Source of the DNA: JAPOXR01 sp963664715
GTDB lineage: Bacteria > Pseudomonadota > Alphaproteobacteria > Rhodobacterales > Rhodobacteraceae
Assembly (NCBI GenBank): GCA_963664715.2
Contig: CAXXUY010000009.1
Span: 62,001-126,000, forward strand
Length of the DNA stretch: 64,000 bases
Direction: 5' to 3'
The notes under the pieces: generated by a model
The model's database searches: none
Told to the model about the DNA's origin: nothing
Seen by the model: the letters and a program-made list of their open reading frames with translations, nothing else
Program-made: the position numbers and the translations under genes
Shown here: one piece after another, positions 42,855 through 51,854 of the stretch
Numbering within the stretch: the stretch's first letter is position 1
Layout of the letters: every line of letters begins with the position of its first letter

Positions 42855-43814
42855 CTATTTCGGATGCAGCAGGCGAGGATTACTGAGGATTGAACAAATG
42901 TCCGCCAGCAGGTTCAGCGCCAGGTACACGGTTGCAAATATCAGGCAGGCCGTCTGGACCACGGGCACGTCGCGCACTCCAACCGCGTCAACCAACAACT
43001 GACCAAGACCCTGATAGGCGAAAATCACTTCAACAATCACCACACCCACCACGAGATAGGCCAGGTTTATGGCAATCACGTTGATGATCGGTGACAGCGC
43101 ATTGGGAAGAGCGTGGATCACGATGATCCGCGCCTTCCGGATGCCCTTCAGATGCGCCATCTCGATATAGGTATTGTTCAGCAGGCTAGTTATCGCGGCG
43201 CGGGTCATCCGCATCGTATAGGCAATCACCACGATAGTCAGCGTGAGTGCGGGAAGAAACGCCTTTTCAATCCGGGTCCAGAATGAATCGTCGATTCCGA
43301 TATTCGCAATCGAGGGAAACAGTTCCAGCTGCACCGAGAATACCAGTATGAATACATAGGCCGCAAAGAAACTCGGCAATGACACCGCCATCAGTGTCAG
43401 TATGTTCACAACGCGGTCGAATACAGAATTGCGGTAGAGAGCAGTCAGAATTCCCAGTGCAAGTGCAATCGGGATTGAAATCGACGCGCTCAGCACCGCC
43501 AGAAAAACCGAATTTCCAAGCCGCACTGCAATGAGCTCGGAAATCTCGCGATTCGAAGCCAGCGATGTTCCGAATTCACCCTGGATGGCGCCAGAAAACC
43601 AACTCAGGTAGCGCGCGAATGCCGGGCGGTCGAGGCCAAGTTCTCGCCTGAGCGCTTCTATGGTTTCTTCGGTGGCGTCCTGCCCGAGGATTTCATCCGC
43701 AACATCGCCCGGCAGCAGTTCGATTGCGAAGAAGATGATCAAGGAAATGGCAATTAGCGTCATGACGCCGTTTGCCAGACGCACGAGGATCATCCGCACC
43801 AATGGGTTCATCAT
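42855..43814 (-). CDS. Oligopeptide-type ABC permease (DppB-like)
   Basis: About 319 residues. The start is uncertain among GTG 43823, ATG 43814 and ATG 43811; I use the middle one. The DppB-like N-terminus is MILVRLANGVMTLIAISLII with FAIELLPGDVADEILGQDAT; the EAA loop reads NTYIEMAHLKGIRKARIIVIHALPNA (landmark EMAHLKGIRKARIIVIHALP). It has six helices. It lies between the binding protein and the second permease. Confidence 0.88.
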   Translation of the reverse strand: MMNPLVRMILVRLANGVMTLIAISLIIFFAIELLPGDVADEILGQDATEETIEALRRELGLDRPAFARYLSWFSGAIQGEFGTSLASNREISELIAVRLGNSVFLAVLSASISIPIALALGILTALYRNSVFDRVVNILTLMAVSLPSFFAAYVFILVFSVQLELFPSIANIGIDDSFWTRIEKAFLPALTLTIVVIAYTMRMTRAAITSLLNNTYIEMAHLKGIRKARIIVIHALPNALSPIINVIAINLAYLVVGVVIVEVIFAYQGLGQLLVDAVGVRDVPVVQTACLIFATVYLALNLLADICSILSNPRLLHPK

Positions 43815-43859
43815 TCGGCGCACTTTCGGTTTGCCAAGGAGGCACGCTGCTCACATTCT

Positions 43860-43875
43860 AGGCGCCTTTTCGCCT
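43860..43875. terminator. Small intercistronic hairpin
   Basis: AGGCG-CCTTTT-CGCCT forms a short stem in the gap between the binding-protein gene and the first permease gene. Such hairpins often lower transporter mRNA relative to the binding protein. There is no U-run, so it is not a full terminator. Confidence 0.3.
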
Positions 43876-43905
43876 CCGTGACTTTAAACGAACCCCTATT
43901 TCCTT

Positions 43906-45465
43906 CTATGCAGCTTGCCACCAGCGCTCGAAGATCTTGCCGCCATCAAGGTCCCAGTTGCCAGCGACAGTTTCGTTGTGAGCAATGTTGGACCTCACTC
44001 CAATCACGAAATTCGCGAATAGTGGGATCAGCGTTGCACCCTCGTCACGGATGCGCAATTGCATTTCAGCGTACATTTCCTGCCGTTTGGAGTGATCAGT
44101 CTCGCCTCGGGCCAAGACAAGCAGTTCATTGAAGCGTGCATCTTTCCAGCGAGTATCGTTGCGGCTGGACACCTCAGAGTATGCAACCGAGAACATCTGA
44201 TCCGCCGTCGCCCGGCCTCCCCAGTATGCCGCCGACCAGGGAACTTTGCGCCAGACCTTTGACCAGTAACCGTCGTTAGGTACACGGTTGATCGAAATAT
44301 CGATGCCTGCAGCCTGGGCATGCTGCCCGAAGAGTTGAATTGCGTCAATGGCCCCGTTCCAGATACCTTCTGAGGAAGTGATCTGCAGATCCAGTCCATC
44401 AAGCCCTGCTTCCTTAAGATGAAACTTCGCCTTGTCCGGATCGTATGAACGCTGCGGAATGTCGGCCGCATAGAACGGGTCACTGACCGGAATCGGGTGG
44501 TCGTTGCCAAGCAGGCCGTGGCCGCGCAGGACCTTGTCCAAGAGTTCTTCGCGATCGATGGCGTATTTTAGAGCCAACCGAACGTCATTGTTATCGAACG
44601 GTGGGAACTCCGTGATCATCGGGAACGTGTAATGCAGACGTGACGCTACATCGAGCACCTCGATGTCGGAACTTCTTTCCAATAGATGTGCAGTAGAAGT
44701 GTCTACTCTGTCGATCACGTCCACTTCACCGGTGCGCAACGCGTTCTGGCGGGCGGCACTGTCGATCAATGCAAACATTTCCGCACTGTCGAAATGGGCC
44801 CTGTCTTCCCTGTGGTAGTTCGGGTGGCGCTTGAACCTTATGCTAACGCCGGGATCGAACGCTTCAATCATATAGGCGCCTGCGCCGATGGCAGACCCGG
44901 GATCAATCTGCCCATCGGTAGCCGGCAGAATGCCAAAGCCACTGCTGGTAAGCAATGTCGGGTAATCGGTATTCGGAAGCTTCAACCGAAGAGTAAAACT
45001 GTGATCATCTACTTTGACGATCTCGTCGATCTGCTCCGCAAAGACCTTCATGCGCGACTTTGAGTCTTCACCACGATGAGCGTTGATACTTGCAATTACA
45101 TCGTCGGCGCCCAGAGATTTTCCATTGTGGAATTCGACACCCGTTTTCAACTTGAAATGCCAAACCGAGGTATCGGCACCCGATTCCCAGTTCTCTGCCA
45201 GATCGCCGACAAGTTCCCCGCTTGGACTGATCTCGGTCAAATAGGCAAGGCGGGTCAGGTTTGTCGTGGCAATGAAACTGCTGGAGCCCCGATAGGGGTC
45301 AAGCGTGTCGGTTGTGGAACCAAATCCCGTACCAACCTTCAGGTGCCCGCCCCGCCGCGGAGAAGAATGCGCCGATGACGAAAGCACAACGCCACACGCA
45401 CTGAGGACTGCCCCCGCGGATGCGCCTTGCAGCAGGGTGCGCCGGTTCATGTTGGGTAGATTCAT
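43906..45465 (-). CDS. Oligopeptide-type ABC substrate-binding protein (family 5)
   Basis: About 519 residues. The start giving MNLPNMNRRTLLQG has AGGAG seven bases upstream. A Tat-type signal (NRRTLLQGASAGAVLSACG) could also be a lipoprotein signal because of the LSACG box. The mature protein has the SBP_bac_5 pattern: HLKVGTGFGSTTDTLDPY, VWHFKLKTGVEFHNGKSLGADDVIASI, PPFDNNDVRLALKYAIDRE. It binds the imported solute in the periplasm. The operon order is HMGL-like gene, this gene, two permeases, ATPase. Confidence 0.9.
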   Translation of the reverse strand: MNLPNMNRRTLLQGASAGAVLSACGVVLSSSAHSSPRRGGHLKVGTGFGSTTDTLDPYRGSSSFIATTNLTRLAYLTEISPSGELVGDLAENWESGADTSVWHFKLKTGVEFHNGKSLGADDVIASINAHRGEDSKSRMKVFAEQIDEIVKVDDHSFTLRLKLPNTDYPTLLTSSGFGILPATDGQIDPGSAIGAGAYMIEAFDPGVSIRFKRHPNYHREDRAHFDSAEMFALIDSAARQNALRTGEVDVIDRVDTSTAHLLERSSDIEVLDVASRLHYTFPMITEFPPFDNNDVRLALKYAIDREELLDKVLRGHGLLGNDHPIPVSDPFYAADIPQRSYDPDKAKFHLKEAGLDGLDLQITSSEGIWNGAIDAIQLFGQHAQAAGIDISINRVPNDGYWSKVWRKVPWSAAYWGGRATADQMFSVAYSEVSSRNDTRWKDARFNELLVLARGETDHSKRQEMYAEMQLRIRDEGATLIPLFANFVIGVRSNIAHNETVAGNWDLDGGKIFERWWQAA

Positions 45466-45498
45466 GTCTCTGCTCCTTCTCATCCAGGTTTTCTCGTA

Positions 45499-45540
45499 TT
45501 CCCTTCCCGTCGGTCACATTCTGCCGTGCCGGAAGGGGAA
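45499..45540. terminator. Intercistronic hairpin before binding-protein gene
   Basis: CCCTTCC (45501-45507) pairs with GGAAGGG (45531-45537) across a 23-nt loop, between the stop of the HMGL-like gene and the start of the binding-protein gene. It could be a processing or attenuation site. There is no U-run. Confidence 0.3.
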
Positions 45541-45545
45541 GTGCT

Positions 45546-46949
45546 CTATCGGTAGCGCTGTGTCAGCGCCGCGCTTTCGTCATCCGTCGTGTCCATCACC
45601 GGATCCAGGTCGCCGAGTTCCTCGAGCACGAGGTCAAGCAGCATCTTCATGTTGGCTGGATCGTCGAAGCGCATCTGCTTGCCCTCCATCAGCATCGCGT
45701 TCATTTTGGCGCGCATACCGTTCAGGACAGTCGAGTTGCCCGCTACGTTGTTGCCGTAGCCAAGTTCGGTCAGTCGTTTGCCGATTACGTAGGTGGGGGC
45801 CCAACTTGGCATCACCTGGTAACCCGGTGTTCGCCCGATCAGGTCCGGTTTCAGATCACGCGGGTTGTCGGTCTGCTCAAAATACTTGTCGACGTATAGA
45901 TAGGCGCGCTCGCCAACGACCGCCGTGTTTGGCGGGATGTCGGTATGATCGTGGATATGCCACATCCGTTCGGCCACTTCCTGGAACTTCTCTGTGTTGA
46001 AGAGCCTGCACACATGTGGGTTGCGTGCACGCATGAGGTTGGTCAGCAGCATCAGTGCTGATCCATGCCCGCCCTGTGCCGCCTGCGGGGTGAAGCCCGA
46101 CCATACGCCATCACCACCCGCCAGGATGCATTCCAACGCTGCGGCATCCTCGGTACCGTTGCCCAGGTGGGAATGGGCCAGTATCTTGTGCGGTTTGGGC
46201 AGATAGCGCCGCATCAGTGTGACCAATGCGAATGTCTCGAAAGGAAACCGTGTTCCTTTCACATCCTCAAACAACACGCCCGAGATGTTCATCGTTCCCA
46301 GCATCTTGATGACCCGGGTCAGGTATTCAACATCCTGGTCAAAGGTATCGAACGGATCGCCGAGACGAACAAAAATGCGTCCCCTTCTGTCCCCCGGTGG
46401 TGGGAGGAGCCGCTGGTATTCGAGGATATGGGCCCTGAGATCGGCAATCATCTTTTTCTTGGACGAACCGATGGCTTCGACCACTGACGGGCACGTCTCG
46501 ACCAACAGGATTACGTTGGGTATGCCAAATTCGATGGTTTTTCTCGCCGCCGGCCCCATGGGAAAGGGCGCCCCGTCCTTCAGTGGTTCAACTGCGATTG
46601 TCGTGAAAAAGGGGTCGAGTGATTGCCCGCTGGTCACCAGATAGTCCAGGAACTCATCCACAACGGAGGGGAAGGCAAGGAAATTGGGAAGACCAAAACT
46701 GTCGAACCCGAGATCGCATGCCAGGCGGTGCAACTCCTTCTTGTCGTCGAGCGTGTGACCGAAATAAGATGAAAGCGTCGCCTCACGAGACGACATATCT
46801 ATCATATATGGTTCTACATCTCGAAGTATTGCAACTCTATCCTCGATAAACCTGCTCATCTCATTTGCCCATGCACAATCCTGCTCGGTTAAAGCAAATT
46901 CACTGCCCACAGTAGCATTCTCTCCATGGTTTTCTGATAGTTCGTTCAC
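45546..46949 (-). CDS. HMGL-like TIM-barrel protein (DRE-TIM metallolyase superfamily?), function unknown
   Basis: 467 residues. The central part resembles HMG-CoA lyase/isopropylmalate synthase-type barrels: FEDVKGTRFPFETFALVTLM (strand with Asp), KILAHSHLGNGTEDAAALEC (the H-x-H-x-G-type motif) and GGDGVWSGFTPQAAQGGHGS (Gly-rich loop). The N-terminal Asp-Arg-Glu motif is not obvious, and the N-terminal 100 residues are unlike the known families. It is the first gene of a peptide-type ABC operon and divergent from a LysR regulator, suggesting it acts on the imported compound. No specific reaction can be named. Confidence 0.5.
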   Translation of the reverse strand: MNELSENHGENATVGSEFALTEQDCAWANEMSRFIEDRVAILRDVEPYMIDMSSREATLSSYFGHTLDDKKELHRLACDLGFDSFGLPNFLAFPSVVDEFLDYLVTSGQSLDPFFTTIAVEPLKDGAPFPMGPAARKTIEFGIPNVILLVETCPSVVEAIGSSKKKMIADLRAHILEYQRLLPPPGDRRGRIFVRLGDPFDTFDQDVEYLTRVIKMLGTMNISGVLFEDVKGTRFPFETFALVTLMRRYLPKPHKILAHSHLGNGTEDAAALECILAGGDGVWSGFTPQAAQGGHGSALMLLTNLMRARNPHVCRLFNTEKFQEVAERMWHIHDHTDIPPNTAVVGERAYLYVDKYFEQTDNPRDLKPDLIGRTPGYQVMPSWAPTYVIGKRLTELGYGNNVAGNSTVLNGMRAKMNAMLMEGKQMRFDDPANMKMLLDLVLEELGDLDPVMDTTDDESAALTQRYR

Positions 46950-47044
46950 TTCAATACCTTGATTTATTGTTCTTCAAACCCCTCCTCATTGCTTCAGAAA
47001 GACACACGTCTTCACTGCCGTCAACAATATCTTCTGGCCATACA

Positions 47045-47059
47045 ATAATGTAATATTAT
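47045..47059. promoter_or_regulatory. Palindrome, candidate LysR operator
   Basis: ATAATGTAATATTAT is a near-perfect inverted repeat (ATAAT-N5-ATTAT) containing the T-N11-A pattern of LysR sites. It lies 34 bp before the regulator gene and in the 143-bp region shared with the divergent HMGL-ABC operon, the usual place for autoregulation plus control of the target operon. Confidence 0.5.
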
Positions 47060-47092
47060 AGTTCTAGCTGCCTACAAAAGGGGGCACGCCAG

Positions 47093-47974
47093 ATGATCAC
47101 GCACCGTCAGGTCGAAGCCTTCCGGCAAGTGATGTCTGCCGGGACAGCGACTGCCGCTGCACGGACGATGAATATCTCACAGCCGGCAGTGAGCCGCCTT
47201 ATCACCACGTTGGAATATGAACTTGGTTTTGCGCTGTTTGAGCGTCGAAACCGGCTTCTCTTTCCAACAAAGGAAGCGCAGCACTTTCATGACCATGTGG
47301 AACAGTCATTTGTCGGGATTGAACGCCTCAGGCAGGCAGCCTCTGATATTTTGGAACACTCCGGGAAACGACTGTCGTTTGTTTGCATTCCAAGCCTGTC
47401 CACGAATATCGCCGTCGAACTGGTCAACCAGTTTCATGATCACCGTCCCGAAATTGCTGTGTCGCTGGAGGTTCAGCCTTCGCAGCGCATATTCGAGTGG
47501 ATCTCTACCGGGAAATGCGAGCTTGGCATGACTTCACTCCCCGTGCATGCGCCAGCCATTGACAAACAGACGATCTGCACGGGGACAGCAGAGTGCATTG
47601 TCCCTAGAGCTCATCGCCTCGCAAAACGGGATTCAGTGAGTACGGTCGATTTGGCGAAGGAGACCTTTGTGGGGTATCGCGCGGATTCTGAATTTCGCCA
47701 GTTCGTTGATTCGTTGTTCGAGCGCTCTGCTATCCTGCGCAAGGTGGCCTTCGAGGCGCGTACCACAAATGCCGTGATCGCAATGGTTGCCGCGGGCCTC
47801 GGAGTTTCGATTGTCGAACCGTCATTTACGCGATCGACTGGCGATCGCGGGGTCGTATCGATTCCTTTCCTTCCGGAGATTCCAGTCAAGTTGACGCTGA
47901 TTCGGTTGAAAGAAAAGAAGTTGTCACAGTCCGCTGAATACTTCTCGCATCTTGCCACCCGGTATTTCGAGTAA
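47093..47974 (+). CDS. LysR-family transcriptional regulator
   Basis: 293 residues. The winged helix-turn-helix is at the N-terminus (HRQVEAFRQVMSAGTATAAA; ISQPAVSRLITTLEYELGFALFERR, landmarks SQPAVSRLI and LFERR). An effector-binding domain follows from about residue 90 (RLSFVCIPSLSTNIAVELVN; MVAAGLGVSIVEPSF). Its divergent position makes the HMGL-like/peptide ABC operon the probable target, with the imported compound or its product as inducer. Confidence 0.9.
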   Translation: MITHRQVEAFRQVMSAGTATAAARTMNISQPAVSRLITTLEYELGFALFERRNRLLFPTKEAQHFHDHVEQSFVGIERLRQAASDILEHSGKRLSFVCIPSLSTNIAVELVNQFHDHRPEIAVSLEVQPSQRIFEWISTGKCELGMTSLPVHAPAIDKQTICTGTAECIVPRAHRLAKRDSVSTVDLAKETFVGYRADSEFRQFVDSLFERSAILRKVAFEARTTNAVIAMVAAGLGVSIVEPSFTRSTGDRGVVSIPFLPEIPVKLTLIRLKEKKLSQSAEYFSHLATRYFE

Positions 47975-47993
47975 CAGATTTGCCCAATTGATC

Positions 47994-48017
47994 ACTCGTC
48001 GGACTTCCCCGAGTTTT
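47994..48017 (+). terminator. Possible terminator of the LysR gene
   Basis: ACTCG and CGAGT form a short stem around a C-rich loop, followed by TTTTGTT, 20 bp after the stop codon. The stem is weak. Confidence 0.3.
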
Positions 48018-48059
48018 GTTAAAGCCGGGCTCATTAAACGCACCCTCCTACCCAGAAAT

Positions 48060-48700
48060 TGAATTTTGCCATGCCGAGCAGGAACACGCCCGCGCGCCGT
48101 TTATCCTCGAGAGCGCTAACGCATGCGGCACCATGGGGATCATTCGCAGGATCTGGCAGGACCATGGCCTGGTTTCGAACCGGTTCCGGGTGTTCAAGGT
48201 TCCGAAGGGTCCCGCTTTCGCGGACAAGCTTCGGGACATTGCCGGTCTCTACGTGAACCCGCCGGAGCATGCGATCGTGCTGTCGGTGAATAAGAAGTCG
48301 CAGAAACACGCGCAACGGCGGTGCCGCCCTGATTGCGGCGCCGAACGTCCTTGACGGAACGGTGATCGGTCAGAACATGGACCGTCACCGCCAACAGGAG
48401 TTCATTGCCTTCCTCAACACCTTGGAGCTGCAGTTGCCCGAGGGCCGTGAGGTCCATGTTGTTTTGGTCAATTGATCAACTCGCAAGACAGATGCTGGTC
48501 ATGACCGGCTTTCCCGTCATCCCGACCGGACGTTTCCCACGCCCGCCTCACCCTTTTGGCTGCATGCTGTGGAGGGTATCTTTGCGAAGCTGACGCGGCG
48601 CCGTTTGAAGCATGCTATCTTCAATTCCGTCGCCGAATGTGAGGCGGCCATTGGCCGTTTCATCGAGGAACACAACCGCAAGAAAGAGAGAGTTCCAGGC
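48060..48700 (+). pseudogene. IS630-family transposase remnant
   Basis: Pieces in different frames match IS630 transposases in order: IIRRIWQDHGLVSNRFRVFK, FADKLRDIAGLYVNPPEHAI then VLSVNKKSQ (the catalytic Asp position of the usual 'VDEKSQ' is Asn), NVLDGTVIGQNMDRHRQQEF, and AVEGIFAKLTRRRLKHAIF, GRFIEEHNRKKE. A deletion follows KKSQ and several frameshifts separate the blocks. It lies directly downstream of znuB, on the opposite strand. Confidence 0.75.
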
Positions 48701-48715
48701 GTTGGATTCACCCCG

Positions 48716-49501
48716 CTAGTTGCGCCGACCAATGAGACTGAAACCCGCAAAAAATATCGCGGCGGCGCAAACGATTGAGGGACCGGCCGGGGTGTCCAAC
48801 AGATATGCCGCGCGCAGGCCCGCCACGGCCGAGACAGCGCCGATCGCGGCAGCAATCATGGCCATCGCTTCGGGCGTCCGGGCAAGGCATCGGGCGGCGG
48901 CGGCGGGAATGATCAGCATGGCGGCGATCAGCAGTACACCCACGACCTTGATCGCGACGGCCACAGTGACCGCCAGAGACAGCATCAGAACCAGTTGCTC
49001 TCGCTTTGGGTCGAGCCCTCCCGCATAGGCCAACTCCTCGTTCAGGGTCGCGGTCAAGAGTGGGGACCAGCGCCACGCGATCAAAGACACCACGAGCGCT
49101 GCACCGCCCCAGATCACCGCAAGGTCCGCCTGTGACACGGCAAGAATATCGCCAAAAAGATAGGCCATCAGGTCGACCCGGATGCCCGAAAGAAACGAGA
49201 CCGCCACCAACCCGAAGGCGAGCGCCGAATGGGCCAGAACGCCAAGGAGCGTGTCCATTGCATAGCCGCGTCCTGCCAAGATCGTCACGAGTAAAGCCAT
49301 GATCAGGGCTACCGCCACTGCGCCTGCGAAGATCGATATCTGAATCGCCAGCGCCAGCGCCACGCCAAGAATCGCGGCATGGGCCGTGGCATCGCCGAAA
49401 TACGCCATCCGGCGCCAAACCACAAAACAGCCAAGCGGCGCGGCCGCGAAGGCCACACCGACCCCGGCAAGTGTGGCGCGCGTCATGAAATCGTCGAGCA
49501 T
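48716..49501 (-). CDS. znuB: Zinc ABC transporter permease
   Basis: 261 residues with about eight membrane helices. It shows the ZnuB/ABC-3 pattern: PLGCFVVWRRMAYFGDATAHAAILG (landmark RRMAYFGDATAH), LFGDILAVSQADL, IKVVGVLLIAAMLIIPAAAARCLA. It forms the zinc channel with ZnuC as ATPase and ZnuA as periplasmic receptor. It is the last gene of zur-znuC-znuB, 2 bp after znuC, and is abutted by an IS630 remnant. Confidence 0.95.
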   Translation of the reverse strand: MLDDFMTRATLAGVGVAFAAAPLGCFVVWRRMAYFGDATAHAAILGVALALAIQISIFAGAVAVALIMALLVTILAGRGYAMDTLLGVLAHSALAFGLVAVSFLSGIRVDLMAYLFGDILAVSQADLAVIWGGAALVVSLIAWRWSPLLTATLNEELAYAGGLDPKREQLVLMLSLAVTVAVAIKVVGVLLIAAMLIIPAAAARCLARTPEAMAMIAAAIGAVSAVAGLRAAYLLDTPAGPSIVCAAAIFFAGFSLIGRRN

Positions 49502-49503
49502 GA

Positions 49504-50235
49504 CTACGCCGCGTCGTGAGAGGTCGTGCCATGATCGTGGTCATGGTCGTGCCGGTAGAGCGCCAGCGCCCCGCCCGTACCAGTCCCGAACAAAGCCCGG
49601 TATTCCGGTGCCGAGGCTACCACGGCGGGCGAGCCTTCGCAGCAGACATGGCCATTCAGACAAATGACCCGGTCCGAGGCACTCATCACGACATGCAATT
49701 CGTGACTGATCATCAGAATGGCGCATCCTGTGTCGTGGCGCACGTCTTCGATCTGGCGATAAAACGCCGCGGAACCGGGTTGGTCGAGTCCTTGCGTTGC
49801 TTCGTCGAGCAGCAGGAGCTCAGGGCGATTGATCAGAGCCCGAGCCAGAAGCACGCGTTGAAATTGCCCGCCCGAGAGCTGCGACATCTGGCGATTCAGG
49901 AGGTCCGGTACACCTGCGGCCTCCAGCGCTGTCGCACAGTCCCGTCGCTCAACTCGATCGGTGAGTCGCATATAGCGTTTCACGGTGATCGGAAGGGTCG
50001 GGTCGATGTGCAGCCTCTGCGGCACATAGCCGATCTTGAGGCCGGGCTTGAGCCTGATTTGCCCGGCGGCGGGAAGGGCTGCACCGATGATTGCCCGAAA
50101 AAGACTGGTCTTTCCCGAGCCGTTGGGCCCCACGATGGTCACGATTTCGCCGAGTTCAACTGTCAATCCGACATGGCGCAGCACTGTGTTGGCGCCATAG
50201 CGCACGCTGAGGTTATCTATTGCAATGAGGCTCAA
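49504..50235 (-). CDS. znuC: Zinc ABC transporter ATPase
   Basis: About 243 residues from a TTG whose last two bases overlap the zur stop (TTGA), giving LSLIAIDNLSVRYG as the natural N-terminus; a TTG 30 bp upstream is less likely. Walker A is GPNGSGKTSLFRA, signature LSGGQFQRVLLARAL, and Walker B LLLLDEATQGLD. A His-rich tail (YRHDHDHDHGTTSHD) ends the protein, as in many ZnuC, possibly binding zinc. Confidence 0.93.
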   Translation of the reverse strand: MSLIAIDNLSVRYGANTVLRHVGLTVELGEIVTIVGPNGSGKTSLFRAIIGAALPAAGQIRLKPGLKIGYVPQRLHIDPTLPITVKRYMRLTDRVERRDCATALEAAGVPDLLNRQMSQLSGGQFQRVLLARALINRPELLLLDEATQGLDQPGSAAFYRQIEDVRHDTGCAILMISHELHVVMSASDRVICLNGHVCCEGSPAVVASAPEYRALFGTGTGGALALYRHDHDHDHGTTSHDAA

Positions 50236-50750
50236 ATTTCCGCCTTTTCCGCACAGGTCGGGCAAACCCCCTCGGCTTCGACCACGGTTTGTTCGATCTG
50301 AAACCCGGCTGCACGCGCGGCAGTCCCTAGCGCTCCCCTGACAGGTATCGAATGGGTCTCGGCCACCGCATCGCAGAGCCGACAGATCAAGAATGCAGGG
50401 GAATGGGCCTCTCGGGAAAGGGAGCAGGCGACGAAGGCATTCAGACGCTCGATCTTATGTACAAAGCCATGCTTGGCCAGGAAATCGAGTGCCCGATAGG
50501 CCACCGGCGGCTGTGAGCCGAACCCCGCCTCACGCAGGAAATCGAGGATCGCATAAGCCCCAAGCGCCCGGTGTTCCCGAAGCAGCAATTCCAGTACTTT
50601 TCGTCGCACGGGCGTCAGGCGCAGTCCTTCAGTAGCGCACCGCTCTTCCGCCGCTGACAAGGCCCCATCGACACAGATCGCGTGGTCATGACTCTGGAAT
50701 CCGACGGGGCCTGATGATCCAGTGGGTAGGGGTCTCGTCTTGCTTGCCAT
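50232..50750 (-). CDS. zur: Zinc uptake regulator Zur (Fur family)
   Basis: 172 residues. It is a Fur-family repressor: the winged helix is in TEGLRLTPVRRKVLELLLREH and GSQPPVAYRALDFLAKHGFV. A structural zinc site is formed by CRLCDAVAE and CPTCAEKAEI, and the dimerisation domain includes the metal-sensing His/Cys. It represses zinc uptake genes when zinc is sufficient. It is the first gene of zur-znuC-znuB and is divergent from znuA with only 57 bp between, so one operator can control both directions, including its own gene. Confidence 0.93.
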   Translation of the reverse strand: MASKTRPLPTGSSGPVGFQSHDHAICVDGALSAAEERCATEGLRLTPVRRKVLELLLREHRALGAYAILDFLREAGFGSQPPVAYRALDFLAKHGFVHKIERLNAFVACSLSREAHSPAFLICRLCDAVAETHSIPVRGALGTAARAAGFQIEQTVVEAEGVCPTCAEKAEI

Positions 50751-50775
50751 GCTGTTCCATATAAGCTATGCCGTT

Positions 50776-50795
50776 TGTAATGTTATAAAATAACA
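50776..50795. promoter_or_regulatory. Zur box between zur and znuA
   Basis: TGTAATGTTATAAAATAACA is an imperfect palindrome that fits the proteobacterial Zur consensus (GTTATAnnATAAC core). It covers the centre of the 57-bp divergent promoter region, so bound Zur would block both zur-znuCB and znuA. Confidence 0.8.
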
Positions 50796-50807
50796 AAGGA
50801 GATTCCG

Positions 50808-51854
50808 ATGTCCAGAGAGTTTCTTGCTGTCTCGGTCACGTCTGCGTTGCTGGGGGGCACGGCCATGGCGGATGGGCCCAGCGTCGCTGTCGATATCACA
50901 CCGGTGCATTCGCTCGTGGCGCGCGTGATGGAGGGGGTCGGCACCCCGAACCTGATCGTCCGACCGGGCGCCTCTCCCCATGAATACAGCCTGCGCCCTT
51001 CCGAGGCGGCAGCTTTGCAGGAAGCCGATCTGGTCTTCTGGATGGGCAAAGACCTGGTGCCTTGGTTGGAGAGCGCCTTGGAAACGCTGGCCGGTGATGC
51101 GGCGGTCACGACGTTGCTGGAAGCGGACGGAACGATCCTGCTCGACTTCCGGGAAGGCGCACTCTTCGAGGCTCACATGCATGACGATGAGGAGGAACAT
51201 GGTCATGAAGAGCATGCCGAGAATGAAGACCATGAAGAAGACCATGGTCGTGAAGAGCATGCCGAGAATGAAGTCCATGAAGAAGACCATGAAAACGAAG
51301 ACCATGAACATATGGAACTTGCCCATGATGAACAAGAACATGGCGCACATGATCCCCATGCCTGGCTCTCGCCCGAAAATGCCAGCGTCTGGCTGAATCT
51401 GATCGCGGCGGAGCTTTCGACCTTTGATCCTGAAAATGCCGGGGCATATTTTGCCAATGCCGCCGCAGCGCGCGCAGAGATGGAGGAACTGGCAGCCGAG
51501 GTCAGCACGATGCTTGACCCGGTCCGGGGCGGCAGATTCATCGTGTTCCACGACGCCTATCAGTATTTCGAGACGGCCTTCGATTTCCCTGCGATAGGCG
51601 CCATATCGCTGAGCGACGCCTCGGATCCAAGCCCGGCCCGCATCACCGAGATTCAAGGCAGGATTCGCGACGAGGGCGTCGATTGCGTCCTCGCCGAGCC
51701 GCAGTTCAACGACGGTCTGGTAGCCGCCGTGCTCGAAGGGACGGATGCCAATACCGGCGTTATCGACCCGCTTGGCGCCGATCTTGATCCGGGTCCGGCG
51801 CTCTATCCGCAGGTCATCCGCAATATGGCCATGACGCTCGTCGAATGCCTTTGA
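50808..51854 (+). CDS. znuA: Periplasmic zinc-binding protein
   Basis: 348 residues. A signal peptide (FLAVSVTSALLGGTAMA) precedes the cluster A-I receptor domain: PGASPHEYSLRPSEAAALQE with the His ligand, DPHAWLSPENASVWL, FIVFHDAYQYFETAF, and a C-terminal Asp/Glu region. Residues about 122-185 form a long His/Glu/Asp-rich loop with an internal repeat of about 14 residues (EEHAENEDHEEDHG / EEHAENEVHEEDHE), longer than in most ZnuA, probably for zinc capture. The ribosome binding site is AAAGGAGA. The gene is controlled through the adjacent Zur box. Confidence 0.95.
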   Translation: MSREFLAVSVTSALLGGTAMADGPSVAVDITPVHSLVARVMEGVGTPNLIVRPGASPHEYSLRPSEAAALQEADLVFWMGKDLVPWLESALETLAGDAAVTTLLEADGTILLDFREGALFEAHMHDDEEEHGHEEHAENEDHEEDHGREEHAENEVHEEDHENEDHEHMELAHDEQEHGAHDPHAWLSPENASVWLNLIAAELSTFDPENAGAYFANAAAARAEMEELAAEVSTMLDPVRGGRFIVFHDAYQYFETAFDFPAIGAISLSDASDPSPARITEIQGRIRDEGVDCVLAEPQFNDGLVAAVLEGTDANTGVIDPLGADLDPGPALYPQVIRNMAMTLVECL

